This document shows positions 1 through 8,246 of a stretch of DNA of 64,000 nt, piece after piece. The stretch is taken from positions 138,964 to 202,963 of the forward strand of contig JAVZCJ010000002.1 of assembly GCA_038874475.1 (NCBI GenBank), read 5' to 3'. How positions within the stretch are numbered: position 1 is the stretch's first letter; every line of letters starts with the position of its first letter. Under the pieces are notes generated by a model. That model had not been told where the DNA came from. It saw only the letters and a list, made by a program, of their open reading frames with translations, and did not search any database. Position numbers and translations under genes: made by a program. This stretch comes from Nitrososphaerota archaeon (lineage in GTDB: Archaea > Thermoproteota > Nitrososphaeria_A > Caldarchaeales > JAVZCJ01).

Positions 1-350
1 TTTTCAGGAATGAGCCAAGAATCTGGTGAATCAAGAGCATCTCCTTTAGTTCTAAAATAGTATTTATCACTCATTATCTCTACCCCTACAACTCTATGAG
101 TATAAACTCCACCTATAGGACTATAGAAAGAAATTATGGTGCCATTAGTAATATCTTTTGGATTAACGTTTTCAATTAAAATTATATCTCCCACGTTTAA
201 TGTAGGAGACATGCTGTTACCTTCAACTACTTGTATAGGATATGGATTATGAAGCATTATTTTAGCTATTTCCCAAGCATATAATGGAGAAATAGCAATT
301 AAGAAAAAAATTATTATTTCTATTATCGTTCCCTTATTTATTTTTTTCAT
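1..350 (-). CDS. signal peptidase I (archaeal S26B type), cut by window edge
   Basis: This is the N-terminal ~116 residues of a type I signal peptidase; the gene runs off the left edge. An N-terminal membrane helix (about residues 8-25) is followed by EGNSMSPTL, where S46 is the catalytic serine. GDIILIE follows, and then THRVVGV, where H85 takes the place of lysine as in archaeal/ER-type enzymes. It should cleave signal peptides on the outer face of the membrane. It lies upstream of, and in the same direction as, nothing else visible here, but close to three membrane-anchored secreted proteins. That neighbourhood recalls bacterial SipW-TasA and archaeal bundling-pilus loci, although a general housekeeping peptidase is equally possible. 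Confidence 0.85.
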   Translation of the reverse strand, partial: MKKINKGTIIEIIIFFLIAISPLYAWEIAKIMLHNPYPIQVVEGNSMSPTLNVGDIILIENVNPKDITNGTIISFYSPIGGVYTHRVVGVEIMSDKYYFRTKGDALDSPDSWLIPE

Positions 351-499
351 ATTTTTATTAACAAATTAATTTAAAACTATTTAAGTTTTTTCTAGAAAAT
401 TTGTTACGATTTTCGTAATCTTTAATATAAAAGATCATCAACGTTTTTAGAGTTTGAAAAAAGAAAACTTAAGAATTAAAATGATTATAAGAATAAATT

Positions 500-1090
500 T
501 TAACCTGGAGAAATGTTTAAGGAAACACTATCTTGAAAATTACTAGTAACTTCTGAATTTAAACTTACTTCAATTTTAATTTTCAATAAATTGTATTCTT
601 TAAAATTTAAAACATAGTATTCTGAAGGATTTTTAAGGTCTATAGAAAGAATATTTGTTCCATTTTCCAAAGATTCTCCAGTATAAAAATGAATTAAAAA
701 TATTGAAAAACTTTCTGGATTTTTTAATCCCTTAATAATAGATATTCTTAACCGTTCTCCACCAATTTGCTTATTTAAATGAATCGAATCATCTATAACT
801 ATTTTTATTTCTGGAATAGCATTTACTGAAATTATAAAATTACTTCTAAAAGGAGAATAAAAAATACTTTGAATAAGTCCAATTCTTTTAGCTTTTTCTA
901 AATCTTTTCCATCGCTATAATTAAAATAAACTATATTCATTAAAAGGAAAATAATTAAAAGAATTATAATGATATTTATAATAATGAGAAATCTTCTAAA
1001 TCTTTTTCTACTACTCTCTTTTCTTTCTTTTAATTCTTCTTTTTTATTTTTTAAAAAAAATTTAAATTTATCAACGAGATTCATTATCAT
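500..1090 (-). CDS. membrane-anchored secreted protein, paralogue of the next gene (TasA-like candidate)
   Basis: The 196-residue protein has a lysine/arginine-rich N-terminus (residues 1-32), one membrane helix (about 34-52) and an extracytoplasmic beta-rich remainder. Its last 110 residues align by eye with the product of 1137-1781: PEIKIVIDD with PELTVIIDD, IHFYTGE with LRFWDGT, and YNLLKIKIEVSLNS with YDMLKVQIIIQLTS. No enzyme motif is present. It follows the 1137-1781 gene by 46 bases on the same strand, so the two are probably co-transcribed. A small filament or surface subunit processed by the nearby signal peptidase is an inference from context. No database match was available. Confidence 0.7.
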   Translation of the reverse strand: MIMNLVDKFKFFLKNKKEELKERKESSRKRFRRFLIIINIIIILLIIFLLMNIVYFNYSDGKDLEKAKRIGLIQSIFYSPFRSNFIISVNAIPEIKIVIDDSIHLNKQIGGERLRISIIKGLKNPESFSIFLIHFYTGESLENGTNILSIDLKNPSEYYVLNFKEYNLLKIKIEVSLNSEVTSNFQDSVSLNISPG

Positions 1091-1136
1091 AGCTATTCCT
1101 ATTGTTTGTTATTTTTATATTTTTCTTGTTTGTTTA

Positions 1137-1781
1137 TTATAGTAGTGCTATATCAGTAAATCTTATTTGTACAGTAGCATAATCGGTTGTTAATGCATCT
1201 GAAGTTAATTGTATTATAATTTGTACTTTTAACATATCATAATCATCATCGATTGTCATCTCACTAGTTTTTGTACCCTGAGCATCCTCAAGATCGAGAA
1301 CTCCTTTGACTTGAGGATCACTATCACTAGTTGGTGGAGTAGTCCCATCCCAAAATCTAAGTTTTAGTGTAGTTATTTTATCAGTAGGTGTTTTTAATGA
1401 ACCACTTATAACTGTTGCTATTTCAACTTTAAAGCTTGCTATATTTGTTGTATTAACTACTCTAAATATATCGTCTATTATAACTGTTAATTCCGGAGAG
1501 CCTCTAACAGTTATTGAGAAATATGTTTTATTCGTTGAAAGACTCCATCCTGTTGCATATCCAAGACTAGAAGCTGTACCATAATCACCTCCCTGTTCCC
1601 ATAATAAAGGTGGTTTAACAACTCCTACAGTTATTGTTGAAGGGCTATAAATTAAGTTTACTCCAGTATATGTAATTAATGCTATTGAAAGCAATATAGC
1701 TATAAGAATAGCTATGAACCTTCTATGTTTTTTATCTTCTTCATCCCCTTTTATTACAATTATTTCCTCTTTATTTTCCAT
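1137..1781 (-). CDS. membrane-anchored secreted beta-rich protein (TasA/bundling-pilin-like candidate)
   Basis: The 214 residues have a charged N-terminus (1-21), a membrane helix (about 22-44), then IYSPSTITVGV and a threonine-rich, aspartate-rich extracytoplasmic domain that ends IRFTDIALL. The helix plus IYxxSTIxxGV junction recurs in the C-terminal part of the 4099-5820 product (IYPKSTINIGV), and its later part aligns with the 500-1090 product. TasA-type subunits are small secreted beta-sandwich proteins made next to a dedicated signal peptidase, which is the arrangement here. The functional link is inferred; the coding call is firm because of length, composition and paralogues. Confidence 0.72.
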   Translation of the reverse strand: MENKEEIIVIKGDEEDKKHRRFIAILIAILLSIALITYTGVNLIYSPSTITVGVVKPPLLWEQGGDYGTASSLGYATGWSLSTNKTYFSITVRGSPELTVIIDDIFRVVNTTNIASFKVEIATVISGSLKTPTDKITTLKLRFWDGTTPPTSDSDPQVKGVLDLEDAQGTKTSEMTIDDDYDMLKVQIIIQLTSDALTTDYATVQIRFTDIALL

Positions 1782-1920
1782 GTATTTTTTCTTTTTTTCA
1801 GAATATTTAAGCTTTTTTATCCTTTTTTTAATTTTTAATTAATACTCTTAACAAATTTTCTAAAGAAAAAGCTTAACAATAAAAGTAAAAAGTAATAAGT
1901 TAATAAGTTTAAATTATTTT

Positions 1921-2499
1921 ATGCGTTTTAATGATATTAGCTTTGATAAAAGAGTTTTTTTAGCAATATTATTATTAAAATTTTTTCCTACAATTGGTAG
2001 ATATACTTTAAAAGATATTTTAAATTTGTCTGAAGGAGTTATACGCAGTTTATTAAAAGACCTTTCTGAGAAAAATTTTTTAGAACCTAGTAAAGCAGGA
2101 AGCAAATTAACTATTAAAGGAGAAAAATTTTTCAAAAAATTAATTATTTCTTCTGGAATAATCGATATAAAAGAATTTAAGGAATTAAAACTTATTTCTA
2201 ATAAATATTGTTTTGGAATCCATGTAAAGCCATCTAAGAAAATTTTCTCTGAATTAGAATTAAGAGATGAAGCTATAAAAAAAGGAGCAAAAGGAGCTAT
2301 AACAATGATTTTTAAAAATAATAAATTAGAAATTCCAAGTTTATCAAAAGATTTTATTAAAAAATATTTAGAAGAATTGAAAAATATCGAATCAAGTTTT
2401 TCTTTAAATGAAGGAGATGTGATTATTCTATCTTTTGGAGATGATAAATGGCGTACTTTAGAAGGTGGAATTTCAGCAGCAATTTCATTAATTACTTAA
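1921..2499 (+). CDS. winged-helix protein with C-terminal ligand-type domain (DUF4443-like)
   Basis: Residues 1-75 form a winged helix: YTLKDILNLSEGVIRSLLKDL is the helix-turn-helix region and LTIKGEKFFKKL the wing and last helix. Residues 80-192 form an alpha/beta domain containing GIHVKPSKKIF, ELRDEAIKKGAKGAITMIF and ILSFGDDKWRTLEGG. This layout resembles archaeal regulators with a DUF4443-type domain; that name is given from memory and is tentative. It is divergent from the 1137-1781 gene, so it may regulate that secreted-protein locus. Its last 12 bases overlap the relic toxin on the other strand. Confidence 0.72.
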   Translation: MRFNDISFDKRVFLAILLLKFFPTIGRYTLKDILNLSEGVIRSLLKDLSEKNFLEPSKAGSKLTIKGEKFFKKLIISSGIIDIKEFKELKLISNKYCFGIHVKPSKKIFSELELRDEAIKKGAKGAITMIFKNNKLEIPSLSKDFIKKYLEELKNIESSFSLNEGDVIILSFGDDKWRTLEGGISAAISLIT

Positions 2500-2541
2500 T
2501 AGCCTTTCAAAATGTTTTGTTACTTTGATTTCGTATGGCAT
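2488..2541 (-). pseudogene. truncated RelE/ParE-type toxin remnant
   Basis: An ATG six bases after the stop of the broken antitoxin opens a 17-codon frame reading MPYEIKVTKHFERLLSN and then stops inside the 3' end of the neighbouring regulator gene. The MxYEIxxTxxFxRxL pattern is the usual N-terminus of a RelE/ParE toxin, and the rest (about 70 residues) is missing. An AAGGAGGG ribosome site precedes it. It is read as the stump of a toxin lost by deletion. Confidence 0.4.
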
Positions 2542-2546
2542 TTTGA

Positions 2547-2757
2547 TTAAAGTTTACCCTCCTTCTTTAATTCTTGCTCAAATTCATTCCAGCTTCTAAT
2601 TCTTCTCCTCTTAACATCCATTAATCCTTTACGAATTCCTTTAAGCTCCTTTAGGGTTACTAAGGACATCAATTGTTTCAGCAAGAGATTCTATAAGCAT
2701 TCTAAGATCCTTTACTTCTTTGTATATTGTTTCTAGAGATACTTCATTCACATTCAT
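2547..2757 (-). pseudogene. frameshifted RelB-like antitoxin
   Basis: From the ATG at 2757 the frame reads MNVNEVSLETIYKEVKDLR and on to TIDVLS before stopping after PKGA. A one-base shift near 2665-2680 restores VTLKELKGIRKGL and then IRSWNEFEQELKKEGKL to the stop at 2547. A helical N-terminus followed by a SWxEFxxEL tail is typical of small archaeal antitoxins that precede RelE. The frameshift and the truncated toxin downstream indicate a dead toxin-antitoxin pair. Confidence 0.5.
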
Positions 2758-2940
2758 TTGATAACACTAAAATTAAAAGAAAGATATAAGAATATAAACT
2801 TCTCTCGCACTTAATATCTTAATTTTAATTACCAACTCTTTTTCTAAATATTTCCCTTTAAAAGTTAATATCAATATCGTTTTATAATAAAGATTTATAT
2901 TTAAAACTAATATAATTATTATTGTATATGGTGATTTTAT

Positions 2941-3384
2941 TTGCCTATTAATAAGAAAGCATTAGATTGGATTTCAATGGCTGAAGAAGACCTTGAAGAT
3001 TCTGAATCAGATTATAGAGAAAAACGTTATGCAAGTTCAGTTTTTCATGCAGAATTATGTGCGCAAAAATTATTAAAAGGTATTATAGTAGCTTTAGGTT
3101 TTGAACCTGGTAAAACTCATAGGCCTAGCTTAGTTTTAAGGAATCTTATAATTTCTGGTTTAATCAATTTAAATGAAAAAATTATGAAAGATTTGGATAG
3201 AATAATATCACTTTCATTAGCTCTTGAAGATCAAGGTGTAACGCCTAGATATGGATGGGAAACTGTTAATAGAATAATTAAACCATCAGAGATTTATGAT
3301 GAAGAAAAAAATAGATTGCTTATAGAAAATGCGAAAGAAATTCTTAAAATAGTTAAAAAAGTAATTAGTGAATTAGATTGTTAA
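2941..3384 (+). CDS. HEPN domain protein (HEPN/MNT pair 1)
   Basis: The 147-residue all-helical protein carries the HEPN pattern: DWISMAEEDLEDSE near the start, then RYASSVFHAELCAQKLLKG (about residues 30-48), a THR turn near residue 60, and AKEILKIVKKVI at the end. HEPN proteins of this class pair with minimal nucleotidyltransferases as toxin (RNase-like) and antitoxin. The TTG start is supported by GGTGAT at 2930-2935. The gene overlaps the following MNT gene by 7 bases, so the two are co-translated. A canonical RX4-6H RNase motif near the C-terminus is not obvious, so toxicity is unproven. Confidence 0.85.
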   Translation: MPINKKALDWISMAEEDLEDSESDYREKRYASSVFHAELCAQKLLKGIIVALGFEPGKTHRPSLVLRNLIISGLINLNEKIMKDLDRIISLSLALEDQGVTPRYGWETVNRIIKPSEIYDEEKNRLLIENAKEILKIVKKVISELDC

Positions 3385-3827
3385 ATTCATTAACAATTAA
3401 AGATAAAAGATATTTAAATGATTTAAAAGAATACTTAGATATAATACTAAATGATAAAGATAAGAATGTGATTGCAGTATTGCTTTTTGGTTCTCTCTCT
3501 AAAAATCTTGCTAAACCTTATCCAGAAAGCGATATTGATTTATTAATTATAGCTAAAAATTTACCTAGAAAATTAATAGAAAGAAAGTTTCAAATTATTA
3601 AATTAAAAAAGTATCCCATGGCTATAGAAGATCTATGGCTTACACCTGAAGAATTAATGGAAGGAATAGAAGGTGGATGGGGAGTAATACTTGATGCTTT
3701 AAGCGATGGTATACCAATTTATGATCCGGAGAATATTTTAAAAAATGCAAAAGAAATTCTAAATAAAAAATATAAAAGAATTGGAAAAATCTGGGTTTTA
3801 AATGATAAATTACTTAAACATTATTAA
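3378..3827 (+). CDS. minimal nucleotidyltransferase (HEPN/MNT pair 1)
   Basis: This 149-residue nucleotidyltransferase has the pol-beta signature LLFGSLSKNLAKP followed by ESDIDLLIIAK (about residues 36-60), giving the GS...DxD metal and nucleotide site. In HEPN/MNT systems the MNT protein is the antitoxin, often by adding nucleotides to the HEPN partner. The TTG start lies inside the HEPN stop region (7-base overlap), which argues for a single transcript. The C-terminal part (GGWGVILDALSDGIPIYDP) is typical of these enzymes. Confidence 0.85.
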   Translation: MLNSLTIKDKRYLNDLKEYLDIILNDKDKNVIAVLLFGSLSKNLAKPYPESDIDLLIIAKNLPRKLIERKFQIIKLKKYPMAIEDLWLTPEELMEGIEGGWGVILDALSDGIPIYDPENILKNAKEILNKKYKRIGKIWVLNDKLLKHY

Positions 3828-4098
3828 AAATCTTTAATAACATGCATCCTATATGTAAAAGGATTGAAAGAATATAAATGCAAACATTCCATGAGTCAGA
3901 TTATAATATTTTATAATTCTACTATCCCTACATTACAATTTTAACAAAATAACCCCTTATGGATATTCAGCTATGTTTCTAATAGTTTTAAAAATCTTCT
4001 AAAAATAAGATCTCTATATCAAAAGGTTCTTTTGACATTTCTTTTATTAAAGAAAGCCTTCTTTTGCATTTAAATTTAAAAAATAATTCATATCTTTT
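3828..4098. other. intergenic stretch with a possible coding remnant
   Basis: No full gene is visible between two converging genes. On the minus strand a short open frame ends SKEPFDIEILFLEDF at about 3999 and could be the tail of a lost gene, but it has no recognisable family and no start region. Confidence 0.3.
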
Positions 4099-5820
4099 TT
4101 AATAAGTTACTATCGTTTTTATTTCTACATTTATAGAATCTCCAAAATTTGCAGTATTTGAACCATTTATTTCTAATCTAATCCACCATGTAACTCCAGC
4201 AGGAATGATGATAGAAGGGCTTTGTTTTGGAAGAGAATCTCCACTTATCCATGTAACACTTACTTTTTTTTCACCAATAGCATCTATTAAAGTTAAATTA
4301 AAGTAAGTTATTTTTGTTACATCACTTATACTATCAATAGAAAGAGCAATATTAATATCATCGCTAGCTGTATTTCTTATACCATAACTTGTATTAGCTA
4401 TAACATTTTTTACAGATCTGTAGAAAGTTTCACTTTCAGAGAAATAATTTGTAATAATACCATCTGGTTTAATATATACAATATTATTTGTTTCTTTTAC
4501 TCCAATATTAATTGTTGATTTAGGATATATTAAAGCTAAACTTGCATATGAAATTACTGAAATAGAAATTAAAATAATAATTGTTATAACAAAAAGTATT
4601 TTTCTTCTCTTTATAATATTAATTATCGATAAAAATGCTATAGGTAGTGATGTTATAATTGCTGCAATATGAACATAAATATGGAAAATATTATTAGAAG
4701 TAGCCCAAGGATTACAAATAATAGTTTCTACTTGGCCATCATAAGAAATACTTTTCCAAACTTCTCCTATTATAGAAGGAGATGGAGCTCCATCATATAC
4801 TACAACATTTAAAGTATTATTAGGTAAATTCATTAAAGTAACTTGACCAAAAGAATTTGTTATTCCTGTAGAAATTTTATTTTTCTCAATTTTATTAGTA
4901 GAATTAAATATTGTTACATTAGCTCCTACAAGATATCCACGATTATTATTATCTTTAACATTAAAAGTTACGTCATAAAGATTACATTTTACATCGATTG
5001 TTTTATCAGAATCAACATTTATTGTAAAAGTTCCATTTACCAAAAAACCATAATATTCTACTTTAATATCAGTGCTTCCAAAACTTGTGAAATTTGCCCA
5101 TCCATTAATATCGCTAAGCTTTGAAAATGTTCCAGTTGCATTTGTAATATAAACTCTTGCATTTTGTATATTATCTATTAAATCATAATCTTTAATATGT
5201 AAATCTAATCTATATTGAGGGATATAATAATCTATAACTACATATAATTGAGTACATCGAGCTTCCGATTTCTTTTCTAGATCACTTAGCATTATTCCAG
5301 CTTGTAAATTATTAATTTCATCCCAAGTCCAGGGTTGATTAGTAGCTGGATTATTAGAATATGATATTGAATAGAGAGTATATTTAGGGGCTAACCCAAA
5401 TGGGCCATATTCGAAATTATTTGAGTGTGTCCTTATGTATATATAAAGATTTGGAGACCCCCCTTCTTTTCTACAATAAGCATAAATAGTTACTGAATTG
5501 ATTGTTCCTATATTTATTGGAGAATCTTGAAGAGCATAAAGATCTAAAGAACCGCTATTGGTTATATTTGCAAAAACGTACGTAGTATCTCTATCTGGTG
5601 TTGTATCATTAACTTTATCCCAATTTTCTCCTGTTGATGGAAATTGATATAATTGAGTAGAATCTCCTGGTCCATTTGGACGAAGGATTATAGTAGCTGG
5701 ACTTGCTGAAACAGATGGAATATAATTATAGCGATTTAAATTATTTAAAAAGATATCACTAAATAAATAAGCTAATATTAAAAGCATTAAAATATTTGCA
5801 TATTTTTTTCTAAAATTCAT
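4099..5820 (-). CDS. large secreted multidomain protein ending in a TasA-like/pilin-like module
   Basis: The 573 residues begin with a signal sequence or anchor (about 5-25). Residues 40-205 form a beta-rich, galactose-binding-like region. Two Ig/carboxypeptidase-regulatory-type repeats follow: LDLHIKDYDLIDNIQNARVYI to the polar region near 270, and VTFNVKDNNNRGYLVGANVTI to about 360. Two membrane helices lie near 383-403 and 410-430, and then comes a C-terminal extracytoplasmic domain starting IYPKSTINIGV. That last part, a helix plus a beta domain with NTASDDINIALSID, mirrors the 214-residue protein at 1137-1781. It is probably surface-exposed; adhesion or filament anchoring is an inference. 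Confidence 0.72.
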   Translation of the reverse strand: MNFRKKYANILMLLILAYLFSDIFLNNLNRYNYIPSVSASPATIILRPNGPGDSTQLYQFPSTGENWDKVNDTTPDRDTTYVFANITNSGSLDLYALQDSPINIGTINSVTIYAYCRKEGGSPNLYIYIRTHSNNFEYGPFGLAPKYTLYSISYSNNPATNQPWTWDEINNLQAGIMLSDLEKKSEARCTQLYVVIDYYIPQYRLDLHIKDYDLIDNIQNARVYITNATGTFSKLSDINGWANFTSFGSTDIKVEYYGFLVNGTFTINVDSDKTIDVKCNLYDVTFNVKDNNNRGYLVGANVTIFNSTNKIEKNKISTGITNSFGQVTLMNLPNNTLNVVVYDGAPSPSIIGEVWKSISYDGQVETIICNPWATSNNIFHIYVHIAAIITSLPIAFLSIINIIKRRKILFVITIIILISISVISYASLALIYPKSTINIGVKETNNIVYIKPDGIITNYFSESETFYRSVKNVIANTSYGIRNTASDDINIALSIDSISDVTKITYFNLTLIDAIGEKKVSVTWISGDSLPKQSPSIIIPAGVTWWIRLEINGSNTANFGDSINVEIKTIVTY

Positions 5821-5986
5821 TCTATTCCTCTTTTCCTTTTCAATTTAATTTTTTGAAAATAATATTTAAATATTTTTTAACAAGAAAGTTATTAAAATTT
5901 GCTTCTTTTTATAAACATTTTTAAACAATTTTGAACGATTATAAATTTAATAATAAGTATTTTCATTCAATTTTCCATATTTGAAA

Positions 5987-6829
5987 ATGTCTAAAAAATA
6001 TGAAAATAATGAAATAATCGATAAGAAAAATCTTGCACCTTCTATAAAACTTATGAGAATATATGCTCCATTAATTTCAAAAAAAGCAAAACCAGGAAAT
6101 TTTATAATACTTAGAATTTATGAAAATGGTGAGCGTTTTCCATTAACAATTGTTGATAATGATAAAAATAATGGAATAATTACAATTATTTTCCAAGAAA
6201 TAGGCAAATCAACAAAACTTTTAGGAAATATGGAAATTGGTCAAAAAATTCTTGATATTATTGGTCCTCTTGGAAATCCTACAAATATAGAAGAATATGG
6301 TAATGTATGTTGCATAGGAGGAGGAGTTGGAGTAGCATGCATTTATCCAATTGCTAAAGCTTTAAAAGAAGCTGGAAATAAATTAATAACTATTATTGGT
6401 GCAAGAAATAGTAGTTTACTTATATTAGAAGAAGAATTGAAAAATATTTCTGATGAATTTTATGTTTGTACAGATGATGGTTCAAAAGGCTTTCATGGAT
6501 TTGTATCAGATATGTTAAAAAAATTATTAAATGAAAATAAAAAAATAGATATTGTTTATGCAGTTGGTCCAGCAATGATGATGAAAGTAATTTCTGATAT
6601 AACTAAACAATATAAGATAAAAACAATTGTTAGTTTAAATTCAATAATGGTTGATGGAACTGGAATGTGTGGAGCATGTAGAGTTGAAATAAATGGAGAA
6701 ACAAAATTTACATGTGTTCATGGCCCAGAATTTGATGGACATAAAGTTAATTTTGATATACTTTTAAAAAGATTAAAAATGTATGAAAAATATGAATTAG
6801 AAGCTTTATCTTCTTTAAGTGAAAAATAA
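5987..6829 (+). CDS. FAD/[2Fe-2S] oxidoreductase subunit (NfnA/SudB/PyrK-like)
   Basis: This is a ferredoxin reductase-type subunit of about 280 residues. GERFPLTI (about 48-55) is the flavin-binding R-x-F/Y-S/T motif, GGGVGVACIYPIAKAL (about 108-123) binds NAD(P), and the C-terminus has GTGMCGACRVEI followed by FTCVHGPEFDGH. These three Cys and one Asp hold a [2Fe-2S] cluster in the NADH-dependent ferredoxin:NADP oxidoreductase small subunit. The ATG at 5987 is preferred over a TTG two codons earlier. No GltA-like large subunit (NfnB) is adjacent, so the partner must be elsewhere or it serves another enzyme. Confidence 0.85.
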   Translation: MSKKYENNEIIDKKNLAPSIKLMRIYAPLISKKAKPGNFIILRIYENGERFPLTIVDNDKNNGIITIIFQEIGKSTKLLGNMEIGQKILDIIGPLGNPTNIEEYGNVCCIGGGVGVACIYPIAKALKEAGNKLITIIGARNSSLLILEEELKNISDEFYVCTDDGSKGFHGFVSDMLKKLLNENKKIDIVYAVGPAMMMKVISDITKQYKIKTIVSLNSIMVDGTGMCGACRVEINGETKFTCVHGPEFDGHKVNFDILLKRLKMYEKYELEALSSLSEK

Positions 6830-6955
6830 TTATTAATCCTCTTTAAAATGGATTTTCATCATTATTTTTATCAGAAATAAAAAAATTTTATTTAATTTTA
6901 ATAATACACCATAAATTTTATAAATATAATTTATATATAAAAAATAGGAGGAAAA

Positions 6956-7525
6956 ATGGCAAATAGGGAGAAAATATACGAATTATATAGAATAAGAAAG
7001 GGAGAAATAGAAAAAATATACGAATTATATAAAATAAAAAGAATAAAAAATAAAGCATACATAGAACAATTGGGAGAACGTATAATAACTATACGTGCTA
7101 AAACTCTTGTAAATTTACAAAAAGCTATGGAATCTACAATAGGTGAAGAAGAAGCTAAAGCTCTTCTATATGATGCATTCATAAATATGGGCAGAAGTAC
7201 AGCTAAAGTAATTTATAGAAAATGGAAAGAAAAAGGGAAAATTTTTCTAAAAAAATTAATGGAATTTTATGATTCAAGAGGATGTGGATGGTTTAAATTA
7301 GAAAATTTGGATATAGATTATGAAAAATTAGAAGGAAATATTCGAATAAGGCAATCATTCATTGCAGAAGAATATGGAAAATCAGAAAAACCTATATGCG
7401 ATCCTTTAGCAGGATATTTTGTAGGATTATTTGAAGAAATTTTTAAAAAAGAATTTATGTGTAAAGAAATAAAATGTATTGCAAAAGGAGATAAATATTG
7501 TGAATTTAAAATTAAAGCAATTTAA
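6956..7525 (+). CDS. V4R (4-vinyl reductase) domain protein
   Basis: The 189 residues carry a V4R domain from about 70 to the end: EEEAKALLYDAFINMGRS, RGCGWFKLE, then FIAEEYGKSEKPICDPLAGYFVGL and the cysteine-containing tail CKEIKCIAKGDKYCEFKI. V4R domains bind small hydrophobic ligands and occur in sensors. The N-terminal 30 residues contain a 14-residue duplication (EKIYELYRIRK / EKIYELYKIKR) backed by an identical 19-base DNA repeat at 6971-6989 and 7013-7031. An AGGAGG ribosome site supports the ATG at 6956. The ligand is unknown. Confidence 0.8.
   Translation: MANREKIYELYRIRKGEIEKIYELYKIKRIKNKAYIEQLGERIITIRAKTLVNLQKAMESTIGEEEAKALLYDAFINMGRSTAKVIYRKWKEKGKIFLKKLMEFYDSRGCGWFKLENLDIDYEKLEGNIRIRQSFIAEEYGKSEKPICDPLAGYFVGLFEEIFKKEFMCKEIKCIAKGDKYCEFKIKAI
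6971..7031 (+). repeat. 19-base direct repeat inside the V4R gene
   Basis: AAAATATACGAATTATATA occurs identically at 6971-6989 and 7013-7031, 42 bases (14 codons) apart and in the same frame. It duplicates EKIYELY in the protein and looks like a recent in-frame duplication. Confidence 0.85.
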
Positions 7526-7587
7526 GTTTTATCGTAAATAATTTATTATCCTATAAAATTGAAAAGGAAATATAGTAATAAAAAATT

Positions 7588-8094
7588 TTAATATTTTCTA
7601 AATATCTTAATCAAAATTGCTATGAATAGTATTATAAAAATAATTAATCCTTCGCTTGTAAATAACGGAGCATCTAATCTTGAAATTTTATAAAAATCAA
7701 TAGGGTTTTCAACTATTTTCATATCATAAGTAAAACTTAATGAACTATCAATATGAGCTATAAAATCTACTTTAATCCATAATGAATAATTATACAAAGG
7801 CCATAGAATTGGAGTATATCCAGAAAATAAATCTAAAATTAAATGTGATAGTATTCCTATAAATCCTAATAAGACATAATCTTGAAATTTTTTCTTTTTA
7901 TGAGCTATCCATAATAAAACTATTGTTCCAATTAATAATACGATAACGGAATGAGAAAATGATCTATGTATAAGAAATAAAGCGTCTAAATCTGGTAAAA
8001 GAGATAATAATGAAATAAGTAAAGCTTTTTTAAATTTAATATTAGCAAGAATTAATGCTGTAAATAGAATAATAAAATGGATTAATGGTTCCAT
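7588..8094 (-). CDS. membrane-bound metal-dependent hydrolase (YdjM/DUF457 family)
   Basis: The 168-residue membrane protein has about four helices and the metal-site motifs of the DUF457/YdjM family: LLPDLDAL (about 33-40), HRSFSHS (about 43-49) and GILSHLILDLFSGYTPILWP (about 79-98). These His/Asp residues are thought to bind a metal in family members of uncertain substrate. It is a single gene converging on the V4R gene, with nothing obviously functional in common. Confidence 0.8.
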   Translation of the reverse strand: MEPLIHFIILFTALILANIKFKKALLISLLSLLPDLDALFLIHRSFSHSVIVLLIGTIVLLWIAHKKKKFQDYVLLGFIGILSHLILDLFSGYTPILWPLYNYSLWIKVDFIAHIDSSLSFTYDMKIVENPIDFYKISRLDAPLFTSEGLIIFIILFIAILIKIFRKY

Positions 8095-8194
8095 ATACTC
8101 ACACTTTGATCATTATTCATATTTTAATTCGATTTGTTTTTAACTTCTTTATAAATTTAAAAATTATTATTGAAAGTGAAATACTAGTACCATA

Positions 8195-8236
8195 TAATGA
8201 AATAGAATGAAATAGAAAATAAAATAGAATTAGCTA
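8195..8236. repeat. short A/T-rich tandem-like repeat
   Basis: ATGAAATAGA occurs twice back to back and is followed by the degenerate copy AATAAAATAGAAT. It lies between two minus-strand genes, just beyond the stop of the MNT gene, and is too short to assign a role. Confidence 0.5.
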
Positions 8237-8246
8237 AAAAATGAAA

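Noticed and set aside
1914-2135. Minus-strand open frame of 73 codons over the winged-helix gene
   Set aside because: It lies opposite a gene with a clear domain; the protein has no motif and is the expected by-product of A/T-rich codons.
4843-5124. Plus-strand frame of 93 codons with many Cys, Ile and Tyr
   Set aside because: It is the complement of the large secreted protein's coding region, has low-complexity composition and lacks a ribosome site.
8195-8236. CRISPR-like repeats
   Set aside because: There are only two or three 10-base units without spacers, far too short for a CRISPR array; no cas genes were seen in the window.
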